Assembly (NCBI GenBank): GCA_021604265.1 | Contig: BQIY01000047.1 | Span: 1 to 10,055 of the forward strand | Length of the DNA: 10,055 bases | Direction of reading: 5' to 3' | Source: Nitrospirales bacterium | Lineage (GTDB): Bacteria > Nitrospirota > Nitrospiria > Nitrospirales > UBA8639 | Part shown: one piece after another, positions 1 to 9,000 of the stretch | Layout: each line of letters begins with the position of its first letter | Position numbering within the stretch: the first letter of the stretch is position 1 | Notes under the pieces: generated by a model | Databases searched by the model: none | Told to the model about the DNA's origin: nothing | The model's input: only the letters and a program-made list of their open reading frames with translations | Program-made: the position numbers and the translations under genes

Positions 1-122
1 TGTTGAGGTGGTATTGGGATTATAGGCAAAAAGGGTTTCGATTAAATGGGAAGAAATGCGTTGCCTGTCCTGTTTCGAGTGAGAATTTTTCCGACTTAAT
101 AGGAACAGGAGAATTTAAAATC

Positions 123-127
123 GGAGG
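123..127 (+). promoter_or_regulatory. Ribosome binding site of the first lipase-like gene
   Basis: GGAGG lies 6 nt upstream of the ATG at 134. It fixes the start and shows that this truncated-looking gene still has an intact translation signal. The remaining upstream sequence (1-122) shows no convincing gene or promoter. Confidence 0.7.
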
Positions 128-133
128 AAAGAA

Positions 134-1177
134 ATGAATACGCCATCTGATGAGTTAATGTATGCCATTTTGGCCATGGATGCTTACAACCGAGGCTATA
201 ACCCTGGTCTTGTTTATGAAGGAAACTCAATAGGGACAGCAACAGTAACTCAACAAAGTGAGACCTCTCCAAATAGTCCAGAAGTAAACGCCGGCTTCTA
301 TGCCGTGTCGTATGAATGGAATGGCGAGACGATCATTTCTTATCGGGGGACGGATTCATTACTTTTTGAGTTGCCATTGGTGGATTACCCCATTGCGTTC
401 AACGATGATTTTGATGAAGCCCAAGTGCATTTAGCTTCGCAATTCTTTCATGCGGTGTCCGATTCCATTGGGTCTACGGCCATTACCACGACCGGTCATT
501 CACTTGGTGGAGCTTTAGCTGGATTTGTTGGAGCACTCAACAGTCAGGAGGTTGTGGCGTTTGCGCCGATTGATTTCTTCCCAGCGGTCCAAAATTTTCG
601 ATTACTGCTCGAACGATACCTTGCGGTCAAGGATACGCCGGAGGCTAACACGGACATCATTGATTTGCCCAATATGGGTACTTTTAATACGGTGGCCTTT
701 GCGGAGGCTCAACTCACGGCCATGGGCATTTCGTTAAATGATATTCCAGCTATCAGCGCCCACTTGACCAACTACAGTTCCTTTCATCTCAGCGGAGAAC
801 TAGCAGAATCCGCGCGTTCTGCCGCTACGCCATCAACGACTATTTTGGAAAATTTGCTTCCATTTATGGGAGGGCTAGACGGTGTCGTTGGCGCCATTGC
901 TGCCCACAGTATCTCGCTCACCGCGATTGGGAAGTATGCTGAGCAGCAGTATGTCGCCAACGGCGTGAGCGAATTGAATTTTATTCCAATCATCGAACCT
1001 CTGTTTCAGGCTTTATTTGATAACGAAATCGCTGACGCTGCAGGGACGGCCTCATTAGAAGGAGGCAGTACTGATCATGCGAAAATGCGAGATGCCATTA
1101 GGAAAGGGGTCATTTTTCTTTGGTATTTTAAGGGTCAGACTCGATTTATCTGTGTAAGTTTGGGGGAAAGGCTTTAG
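134..1177 (+). CDS. Lipase-like alpha/beta hydrolase, stand-alone head paralogue of the giant RTX protein (probably truncated)
   Basis: This 347-residue protein matches the N-terminal head of the giant protein starting at 3038. Both open with ELMYAI-AMD-YNRGYNPG, and both share SYEWNGETIISYRGTDSL and the nucleophile motif GHSLGG. The serine is S123. H258 (AAHS) aligns with H243 (DLHS) of the giant protein and is a candidate catalytic histidine. RGTD recalls the class 3 lipase strand before the nucleophile elbow. A lipid-ester hydrolase is likely, but the substrate is unknown. The ATG has a good ribosome site (GGAGG, 123-127, 6 nt spacing). Similarity fades after about residue 320, where the giant protein continues into AIAYSALEKDG and this one ends in an unrelated basic and hydrophobic tail. 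There is no signal peptide and no RTX repeat, so it has no visible export route. I infer a truncated, perhaps frameshifted, duplicate; a functional stand-alone lipase is possible. Confidence 0.8.
   Translation: MNTPSDELMYAILAMDAYNRGYNPGLVYEGNSIGTATVTQQSETSPNSPEVNAGFYAVSYEWNGETIISYRGTDSLLFELPLVDYPIAFNDDFDEAQVHLASQFFHAVSDSIGSTAITTTGHSLGGALAGFVGALNSQEVVAFAPIDFFPAVQNFRLLLERYLAVKDTPEANTDIIDLPNMGTFNTVAFAEAQLTAMGISLNDIPAISAHLTNYSSFHLSGELAESARSAATPSTTILENLLPFMGGLDGVVGAIAAHSISLTAIGKYAEQQYVANGVSELNFIPIIEPLFQALFDNEIADAAGTASLEGGSTDHAKMRDAIRKGVIFLWYFKGQTRFICVSLGERL
293..355 (+). repeat. 63-bp near-identical block, copy 1
   Basis: These 63 bases encode GFYAVSYEWNGETIISYRGTD and match 3212-3274 in the giant gene with one difference (position 340 T versus 3259 G). 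Sequence on either side has diverged strongly even at synonymous sites, so the block stands out as a recent exchange between the two lipase-head genes. Confidence 0.85.
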
Positions 1178-1462
1178 GGCATAAGTATGCTACGCTTGAG
1201 AGGATAAGATTGTGTGATGGTTGATGGGAGAGAATGGATAATGTGTTATCGAGGGGGGGCAGGTTTCGACGGTTGTGTCGTGTTTGTGCGGGTTGTGAGA
1301 GTCGCAAGAAAATCTTGCTTGTTGCTCTCTGTCACATTCCCTTCAAATGGGGGATGGTGAATGGGGGACACGATCCTGGATGATGATCTGGAGTATGGCG
1401 GACAGCACGTCACGCAGGAGAAGACCCGATTATAACTTTTAACGAAATAAGGAGCACACACG
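1178..1462. other. Intergenic region between the lipase-head gene and the acyltransferase gene
   Basis: These 285 bases carry no ORF with a plausible start and no RNA gene I recognise. They include a run of seven G near 1252 and an imperfect hairpin at 1297-1329. An AT-rich TATAAC at 1431-1436 sits about 27 nt before the acyltransferase ATG, but no good -35 element stands upstream of it. The acyltransferase ribosome site AAGGAG is at 1449-1454. The region may hold the eroded 3' remainder of the truncated lipase gene, but I see no recognisable homology to the giant gene. Confidence 0.4.
1297..1329 (+). other. Imperfect inverted repeat (hairpin)
   Basis: The inner arms GCAAGA (1304-1309) and TCTTGC (1313-1318) pair around a 3-nt loop. 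The outer arms GAGAG (1297-1301) and CTCTC (1325-1329) pair across an asymmetric internal loop. There is no T-run after it, so it does not look like a standard intrinsic terminator. It lies 120 nt after the first gene and could be an RNA structure in a leader or transcript end. Confidence 0.3.
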
Positions 1463-2065
1463 ATGAGCACAGCGACGACACCATCTGAACTCCATGTCGA
1501 ATCTCACATGAACGACCACAAGGCAGCCAATGATGAAGCGACAACCAATAGGACGAGCAACGACACGGTGAACAAGGAACAGGCCACTGGGAGAGATGCG
1601 CAGGCGCGTGTGAATAAGACCGCCCTGGCCTTTGGCGAGATCGTGGCCTTGCTGAGTCGATCGCCGATTTATCGGCATATGAGCTTGGCGGATCTGGAAT
1701 GGTTGGTCATTCCCGCCTTGATGACCAATCAAGTGACGAGTATTCGCGGTAAACTGAAAGATCAAGACGGGCTCACGATTCCGTTGGGATTGGCCATGTG
1801 GGCGTATGTCTCTGAAGATGTGGATAAGAAATTGGAAGCACAGAAAGAAGCGAAGATCCCATTCCGCTTGGCGCCTCAAGAGTGGAAGAGCGGCGATATC
1901 CCATGGCTGTTAGCCGTGGTCGCGCCTAAAGAAGCGGGACAGGCGTTAGTGATGAAATTAGAAGAGACCGTGTTTAAGGGCAAGGTACTAAAGAAGTATT
2001 TTCTGGAACAGCCCGTGGCACCAACGAATGAGGAAGCTACGGAAGCCGAATCGGCAAAAGTATGA
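1463..2065 (+). CDS. HlyC-like RTX toxin-activating lysine acyltransferase
   Basis: Members of this family take an acyl chain from acyl-ACP and attach it to internal lysines of RTX protoxins in the cytoplasm before type I export. The core starts near residue 53 after a polar, low-complexity N-terminal extension of about 50 residues. Recognisable blocks are EIVALLSRSPIYRH (59-72), DLEWLVIPAL (77-86), PLGLAMWAYVS (107-117), EWKSGDIPWL (140-149) and ETVFKGK (168-174). These match, from memory, E. coli HlyC blocks SPLHRNW, LPAI, PVAYCSWANL and DWTSGDRKWF with the same spacing between SP and PA. In that alignment HlyC catalytic H23 corresponds to Y70, with H72 two residues on, and D92 corresponds to A151. 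The C-terminus (after about 182) is Ala/Glu-rich and variable. The start ATG follows AAGGAG with 8-nt spacing. The protein probably acts on the giant RTX protein encoded downstream. Family assignment is firm; activity is uncertain given the substitutions. Confidence 0.85.
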   Translation: MSTATTPSELHVESHMNDHKAANDEATTNRTSNDTVNKEQATGRDAQARVNKTALAFGEIVALLSRSPIYRHMSLADLEWLVIPALMTNQVTSIRGKLKDQDGLTIPLGLAMWAYVSEDVDKKLEAQKEAKIPFRLAPQEWKSGDIPWLLAVVAPKEAGQALVMKLEETVFKGKVLKKYFLEQPVAPTNEEATEAESAKV

Positions 2066-2239
2066 CGATAGGTTGCAAATGAGTAGGTAGCGGAGAGTTG
2101 ATGATGTTTCAACCCTCCGACACCCAAGCTCATGACAGGCTTAGAGCTCAAGGCCTGTGTGGTCTATGGCGGAATGTAGGTGAAGTGGGCTGCGAGCCCT
2201 GACGTGAGGAAAACATGAATAACAGGGAGGAATTGTCTC
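2066..2239. other. Gap after the acyltransferase gene
   Basis: No supported gene lies here. The main structure is an inverted repeat at 2135-2158: ACAGGCTT (2135-2142) pairs with AAGGCCTGT (2150-2158) with one bulged G, around a 7-nt loop. No U-run follows, so read-through into the downstream genes seems likely. A ribosome-site-like GGGAGG lies at 2225-2230. Confidence 0.35.
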
Positions 2240-2368
2240 ATGGATGAGCCAAGCATGGTCAGGGAAAGACAGGGACAAGAGAATGTAGTCGAGAGTTCAT
2301 CATGCAAGCTGACGTATTTAAGGGCTAATGGAAGGAAGAGGTTCGGCGTGGCGAGGTGGGCCCGATGA
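2240..2368 (+). CDS. Possible small ORF of 42 residues, overlapping the next gene by ATGA
   Basis: The ORF begins MDEPSMVRERQGQENV and ends KRFGVARWAR. Its ATG (2240) is preceded by GGGAGG at 2225-2230 with 9-nt spacing. Its TGA (2366-2368) overlaps the ATG of the next gene (2365) in the classic ATGA arrangement used for translational coupling. The composition is basic and polar, with no membrane segment and several AGG/AGA arginine codons. I recognise no family. It could be a leader peptide that couples translation of the exported protein and the giant gene, or a chance ORF. The strong ribosome site together with the exact ATGA overlap is the only support. Confidence 0.35.
   Translation: MDEPSMVRERQGQENVVESSSCKLTYLRANGRKRFGVARWAR
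2353..2358 (+). promoter_or_regulatory. Ribosome binding site deciding the start of the exported-protein gene
   Basis: GAGGTG ends 6 nt before ATG 2365. A longer reading from GTG 2356 would add only three residues, would put the start codon inside this ribosome site, and would move the signal-like helix inward. The ATG is therefore preferred. Confidence 0.6.
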
Positions 2369-3036
2369 AGCGGGGACTGGTTATCGTAGGGGTATTACTT
2401 GTGGGGACGTTGGCCTATTGCAAGGATTTCTTGATCCCGTACACCTGGCATCAGAAGATGACGGTAGAGGTGGAAGTCGATGGTCAACTGTATACCGGCT
2501 CCAGTGTCGTGAGAGTGAATGTCGGTCAAAGTGATCCGATCACTCAGGGCTTAGGGTATCCATTGCAGTTTGGGGCGCGAGGCGAAGCGGCTTTTGTGGA
2601 GTTGCCAGGACCCCGGTACCTGTTTGCGCTGCTGTCAGGCGGTCCTCCCGATAGTGGTCCTCAAACGAATGCCGTCAACATTTTTAAAGACCGTTTGCCA
2701 CCACGAGGGATCGAACGTTTTGCCGTCTTGTCGAAATCAAGATTGAAGCAAGACATTCCACACTCGCACTATCCTCTGCTCGTGACGTTCACGGATATCA
2801 CTGATCCGAAGACGGTGAAGCAGGTAGATCCAGATAACCTGGCCGCCACGTTCGGCCCGGGCGTCTCACTCAAGCGCATTACTTTGGAAATCACTGATGA
2901 GCCGGTGACAGAGGGGAAGGTGGGTAGTGTGTTGGGGTGGTGGAACAATTTAACAGTTCCGATTGGTGGCAATGTAAATCGTAAATATGGTGATCCATTA
3001 TATGCTCTTGGAAAATGGAGTTTTGTGAGGAGATAA
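2365..3036 (+). CDS. Small exported or membrane-anchored protein of unknown function, coupled to the RTX gene
   Basis: Read from ATG 2365 it has 223 residues. It starts MKRG, followed by one hydrophobic helix (about residues 5-18), as in a signal peptide or N-terminal anchor. A cysteine follows (LAYC), but Tyr at -1 is poor for a lipobox. The rest is predicted soluble and beta-rich: an early strand pattern TVEVEVDGQLYTGSSVVRVN, then EAAFVELPGPRYLFALLSG, and a conserved-looking C-terminal block with DPKTVKQVDPDNLAATFGP and LKRITLEITDEPVTEGK. From memory, similar uncharacterised proteins occur in alphaproteobacteria, but I know no function for them. The stop codon lies one nucleotide before the giant gene's ATG, and that gene's ribosome site is inside this one, so the two are translated together. 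I infer a periplasmic or inner-membrane helper; this is untested. Confidence 0.75.
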   Translation: MKRGLVIVGVLLVGTLAYCKDFLIPYTWHQKMTVEVEVDGQLYTGSSVVRVNVGQSDPITQGLGYPLQFGARGEAAFVELPGPRYLFALLSGGPPDSGPQTNAVNIFKDRLPPRGIERFAVLSKSRLKQDIPHSHYPLLVTFTDITDPKTVKQVDPDNLAATFGPGVSLKRITLEITDEPVTEGKVGSVLGWWNNLTVPIGGNVNRKYGDPLYALGKWSFVRR

Positions 3037-3037
3037 C

Positions 3038-6000
3038 ATGGCAATTTCAAATGAACTTATGTACGCAATTGTAGCAATGGACTCTTATAACCGTGGGTAC
3101 AATCCAGGGATTGTACTCTTAGGGACAGAGATTGGAGCAGCCACCATTGGAGTGGATTCAGCAATATTAAATGCTGATCCGAATGATCCCAATCGTGTTG
3201 ACGAAGCCTCTGGCTTCTATGCCGTGTCGTATGAATGGAATGGCGAGACGATCATTTCGTATCGGGGGACGGATAGCTTAGCGACCTTGCCGTGGAGTGA
3301 TGAAGGGGGAGATTTTTGGAATGGCTATGGGACCGGAGCAGGCTCGGGCACGAGTGAGCAGGCCCGCTTGGCTGCCGAGTTTTATCAGGCGGTGACTGGG
3401 ACGCAGACTAGTGATCCGCTGACTGGCTCAGCTGCCTTAACGGGGCATTCGCTAGGCGGTGGGCTTGCTGGCTTCATTGGCGCGTTGTATCACGAGGATG
3501 CTGCAGTCTTTAACAGCATGCCGTTTGAGCGCGCGGCTGAAGCTGCTTATGGGCATGCTGACACTGGAGGCGCTGTGTGGGATCAGCTCAGAGAAGATTT
3601 TTACAACGATGAGGATCCATTTGCACCGTTGATTAGTACGAATTTGCAAAGCTATGCCGTGACAGGGGAAATTCTCGATATCCTGACCGTTGGTCGCGTG
3701 TTCCAATCTACTCCTACCACTTATTACGACAGCAATGCCGCTTTTCGAAATCCAGTTGATCTGCATTCGCAGGCCCTCCTAACGACACTAATCTATGGTC
3801 AGGGGCATGCACATTTGGACTGGGCGAACATTGGCCCTGATCTGATCAATGCCATGTTTGACAATAATGTGGCGCAACAAGCTGGTTTTGATGTAGAGGG
3901 CACTAATGGCCACTATTCTGCAGCGTACAAACAATTGGCAGCCATAGCCTATTCAGCCTTAGAAAAGGATGGAGAAGGGAACGGGTTGATTTATGGCAAC
4001 ACGGGCATTCGAGCCTTGTTTGATGATGCTGATGAGCTGGGAAAACTGGTGACAGAAGGCAAGACTCCAACGGGATATTTTGATCCCGTTACCGGATTAT
4101 CGGAAGCCATGGTCCAGTTTGCGGGGCAGATGGCGCTCAATGAAGTGGACTACACAGAACATGCGAGCCAAGAACCCGAAAAGGGCTTTTTGAGTATAGA
4201 TGCCAGTGGGCGTCTTCTCAAAGCTGATTTGACCAAGGAGCTCTGGAACCTCGGAGGGACGGATACGAACAGAGATGTCGAGGTTAAAGGCATTCAACGT
4301 ATGTTGGATAACTTCTTTGCCCAGGATCCCGCGGCGGCAGTGTTGTTGGATGGCATGCAGCGGTTATATGGGGACAATACCGTCACGAATTCCAGTGTGA
4401 TGAATCGGATTGATTTCGCGCTCGGCACTGATCTGCTGGTGGTGGAACTCGAAGAACCTCAAGCTGGCGATGATACCTCAGACCCCAATACAACTAGTCT
4501 GTTTGTGGGGTTAGGCAGCGACGATCAGGTAAAGGGTAATAAGGATAATAATATGTTGCTCGGCAGAGACGGGAAGGATCGTCTCTATGGCCTAGAGGGT
4601 CAAGATATTTTATTAGGCGGTGATGCTGATGACACGCTCTTTGGGGGGAGCGGAGATGATCTGCTGCATGGCGGGGAGCATATGTTGCTGGTCGCAGCAG
4701 ATGGTGAGGATACTGCTGATTACTCTGAAGGGGATCGTGGTGCGCCGACACCTGGGGGCATTACTGTTCGCTTCGATTTGAACTCAGGGAATGCACTCGA
4801 AGGCAAGCATCCTGTGTGGGTCTCCGACGACGGGTACAATGCTACGGATTATCTCTATTCCATTGAAACAATTGTCGGGACATCAGTCGGCGATACCGTG
4901 ATCGCCAATGGTGGGGATGAAGTCTTTGATGCGGCGAACTATGCGTTGTCGACAGGCAAGCTGGAGATTGATGGAGGGGACGGCAAAGATACACTCGACT
5001 TCACCGAATTTTTGAGGCCTCTGAATACTGAAGAAAAGGCTGGGTCTGAAGTCACTATTGGCGATGTCTCCTTCAAGAATTTCGAAATCATTAAGGACAG
5101 TCAAGAGATTGGTCGGATTGGTGATGGGCCAAGCTCAGACCTCCAGATTAAAAACATTGGAGCGTATGCCTTTCATAGTCTTCTTGAAGAGATCTATGGC
5201 AATGATGGTGAAGATTATCTGGTTATCGGCCCTGATGGGGTGCGAGCGGATGGTGGCAATCATAACGACTTTATCGTGGCGATTAATCCTGATGGGGCTA
5301 TGCTCACTGGAGGGAACGATGATGATGTCATTTTCTCACTCGGCGGGCAGGGCACGAAAATCTTCGGTGGAGCGGGTGACGATACCATTTTTTCCACAAC
5401 CTTTGGCGCGGAAGTGCAAGGGGATGCCGGTAAGGACACGTTTATCATCTCCAGCAATACCCTCATTGCGGATGCCACCCCAGAAGATCGGATTTCGTTC
5501 TTGGGCTTATGGGATCTCACCGGCGGGGTGAAGAATAAGCAGTCGGAGTCGCCGTGGGCGTACAATTCCATCGGCTCTCTTCGCTATGGCAAAAATACAG
5601 ATGGGGAGTTGGTGATCGAGAGCGATTTGCTTGGTTCGCGGAATATGTTTGTGGCGAATGCCAAGGTGGATCCGGATGTGCCGTTTAGTGAACGGACAGC
5701 GGGGATTTTAGTCTTTGAGATTGAGGTTGAAGCGCGCAAAGGCTGGGAAGGCTGGAGTCAAGGGCTGTTTGATTTCTTTGAAACCTTCTTTGGTTTTTAT
5801 ATGAAGGCCATGACGGGAGAGTCGTACTTTTCCGGCGTCGATCCACTGGTGTTGGATCTCGATGGTGATGGACTGGAGTTGACCGCGCGGACGACGCAGT
5901 CGCCACTCTTTGATTTAGACGGTGATGGCTTTGCGGAACAGACCGGGTGGGTGCAGAGTGATGATGGCTTGCTGGTGCATGACTTGAATGGCAATGGCGA

Positions 6001-9000
6001 GATTGATGATATTCGTGAGTTGTTTGGGTCGCCGACGACCTCAGGCTTTGACGAACTGGCGGAACATGATGCCAATGCCGACGGTGTGATTGACGAAAAC
6101 GATACCATCTTCTCCGACCTGCGTATCTGGCAGGACCTGAATCAAAATGCCAAGGCGGATGAGGGGGAACTGTCAACACTGACGGAAGCGGGAATTGAAT
6201 CCATCTCACTCACGGCGACACCTAGTAGTGAGACCAACGCCAATAATCTCGTGGCCGAAACCGGGAGTTTTACTCGCACTGATGGCACAACTCAAGAAAT
6301 TTCGGACATCAAATTCAAAATTAACAATTACGACTCGAAGTGGTTAGGGGAGACGACGATTGATCCCAATGTGGCGCATTTGCCCAACCTCAAGGGGCAT
6401 GGGACGTTGAATGACCTGCAGGTGGCGATGTCGTTGGAGGCATCGGGCAATCTCAAGCAAACCTTAGAAACCGTGTTGCCGACGCTCAATACGCCGAAGT
6501 TAGACCTTTTGCGAGAACGAACGATTCCGGTGCTGGAAGCCTGGGCGGCGGCGGTGCCGGAACAGGGCCTTGAGCCCGTTGACCCGAACAATCCACCGCC
6601 GGCTCAACCCGATGTGCATGCCTTTGTGCACCGCACGCCGGGCGCGACGGTGATTGAAGATTTTGCCGTGCAAAATGTGGATGGGAGTTGGGCGCTGGCG
6701 AGCGGTACGGCGGTGCGTGATGCTGATGGGGTCGCGATTCTTCAGCCGACTCTCGATGACATTCTGGAATTCCTTCCGGCTGCTGAAGGCGCGTGGGAAA
6801 CGATTGAGGGACGGCAGATTGAATTTCTTGAACGGTTCATGGGGGAAGAGATTGCGATTGAACGCGTTCAGGCAGGCAACGATGCCGCGATTGCCGCACT
6901 CCAAGGCACGATTGAATTTATGATTGAACGCATGGATGCGCTGGCCGTAAAACTCGCGATGCAGGGGCCGCTGCAATCCTACTTTGTCGGGCTTGAGTAC
7001 CAGGTCGAATTCGATCGCATCAAAGCCACGACGAATCGGGATTTGGTGCCGACGTTTGAAGCTATTTTTGCCGATGCGCCTGGTGACTCCAGTGGAGATT
7101 CTGCGTGGCTGCAGGATTGGAAGGAAATTCTGGATGTGATGGGTGAGAGTTTTCAACGCTTTGGCGACGACCATCTGACGCCTTCGTATTCATTCCTGTT
7201 CACCAATATTGTGGCCGCCTACGAGAATGTCGGATTGGCGATTGACCTGAGGACCGCGGCGATCGATTTAGGTATTCCCGGAGACATGCTCGTTGTAGGG
7301 AACGGGGAGGTTGTGGGAGATGACGGGCAGAATCTCTTCTATCTCGGCGCAGGCGATCAGGTCTTAAAAGGCCAGCGCGGGCATGACGTGTATGTGGTGG
7401 GTCGTGATTTTGGGAATGACATTATTGATGATTACGAAGCGCCGTTAACCGGTAACTCTGAGGACATGCTGAGGTTTGCACATTATACCCCCGATGAGTT
7501 GGTCTTTACACGTGACGGGATTGATTTGGTGATTACCACCGTCGACAATTCGGCGAACGAACTGCGCATTCTCGAACACTTCATCGGGGAAAAGCCGCAT
7601 TTGTTTGGCGGCAATGTCAATCCGGATCGTGGAATCAACGAAATTATTTTTGCCGATGGGACGGTCTGGCGGGCGTTTGATATTGCCGAGGCGGTGTCGC
7701 GTCCCTTGGATACCGATCAATCTATTACGGGGACCTGGGAGTCCGATCACCTGGACGGTGGCGCGGGCGATGATTATCTGTCCGGCGGCGATGGCGGGGA
7801 CATCTATTTCTTCGATGAAGGGTACGGTCATGATGTCGCGCATGACCGCTTGACCTATGTCTTGGTGGATGATCCGGACTTTCTGGTATTTGGCGAGAAT
7901 ATTACCCCGGACGATATTGTCTTGTCTCGTGACGGTTCTTCCCACGACATTGTGGTGACGCTTGATCAAACAGGCGACACGCTGACACTTCAGGGGTTTG
8001 CCGATGCGACCTATACCGGTTCGTTCGGCACGCAATGGTTTGACCGGATTGAATATCTGCTCTTTGCCGACGGGACCGCGCTGCAATGGTTTGACGTGTT
8101 GCAGCAAGTGGTGGCGGAACAGAAAACGGACGGGGATGACACGATTTACGGGTTTGACTATCAAGACGTGTTAGATGGCGGCGCAGGCAATGACTATCTC
8201 TCCGGCGGCAACGAAAACGACACGTATCTCTTCGATCTCGGTTATGGCCATGATGTGGTCGAGGACAATCTGGACAACATTCTTTCCGGGCAAACGGATA
8301 CCGTACGGTTTGGCGCGGGGGTGGATCTTGACCATGTGACGTTTACAAGAGATGGCAACAGTAGTGACTTGGTTGTGGGCGTCTCGGCTGCTGATTCGCT
8401 GACGGTAAAAGGTCAATTTGATGCCACGTATACCGGGTCGTTTGGGACTCGCTGGTTCGACCGAATTGAACAATTCCAGTTTCACGTGAATGGCGAAACA
8501 GTGACGCTCACGGCGGAAGATGTGATGAGGACCGTGTTGGAGGATGGCAGGACTGACGGCGACGACGTCATCTATGGGTTTTCTCGTGAAGACGTATTGG
8601 ACGGCGGTGCGGGCGATGATTATCTCTCCGGGGGCAACGAAAACGATACGTATCTCTTCGATCTTGGCTATGGTCATGATGTGGTCGAAGACAATCAAGG
8701 CAATATCCTCTCTGGTGCGACGGATACCATTCAATTTGGCGAGGATGTGGATTTAGACCAGGTCACATTCGATCGAGATGGGAATAGTGACGAGTTGATC
8801 GTTCGAGTATCAGCCACTGATACCCTCACCGCTCGCGGGCAGTTCACGGCTACATACACCGGGGTCTTTGGCGTCCGTTGGTTTGACCGGATTGAACAGT
8901 TTGAATTCCTGGTCGATGACACGATGGTGTCGTTGTCAGCGCATGAGGTGATGGGGCGCGTGTTGGAAGATAAGATGACCGATGGCGATGATGTGATCTA

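Noticed and set aside
61..89. TTGCCT followed 17 nt later by AATTTT as a promoter for the first gene
   Set aside because: The -10 match is poor, and AT-rich hexamers are expected by chance in this stretch.
46..99. Short ORF of 17 codons upstream of the first gene
   Set aside because: No ribosome site, very short, and no recognisable peptide.
1252..1275. A G-rich stretch followed by GGTTTCGACGG, recalling the 5' end of tmRNA
   Set aside because: No tRNA-like 3' half ending in a GTTCGA/CCA region lies within about 350 nt, and the acyltransferase gene begins 190 nt later. Chance resemblance.
1431..1436. TATAAC as a -10 element for the acyltransferase gene
   Set aside because: The expected -35 region around 1407-1413 has no resemblance to TTGACA. 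One hexamer alone is not enough to call a promoter.
2401..2430. Lipobox at LAYC in the exported protein
   Set aside because: Tyr before the Cys is not a usual residue for signal peptidase II. A plain signal peptide or anchor is as likely.
2328..2534. Plus-strand ORF of 68 codons overlapping the exported-protein gene
   Set aside because: It is out of frame with a clearly better gene that has a signal-like N-terminus, and its sequence is Gly/Arg-rich shadow coding.
5685..8164. Long open frames on the minus strand (for example 5685-6209, 6500-7174, 7445-8164)
   Set aside because: They lie entirely opposite the giant gene. Their residues are the complement of its GAT/GGC-rich codons (Ile/His/Arg-rich, repeated motifs), and no ribosome sites or known families are seen.
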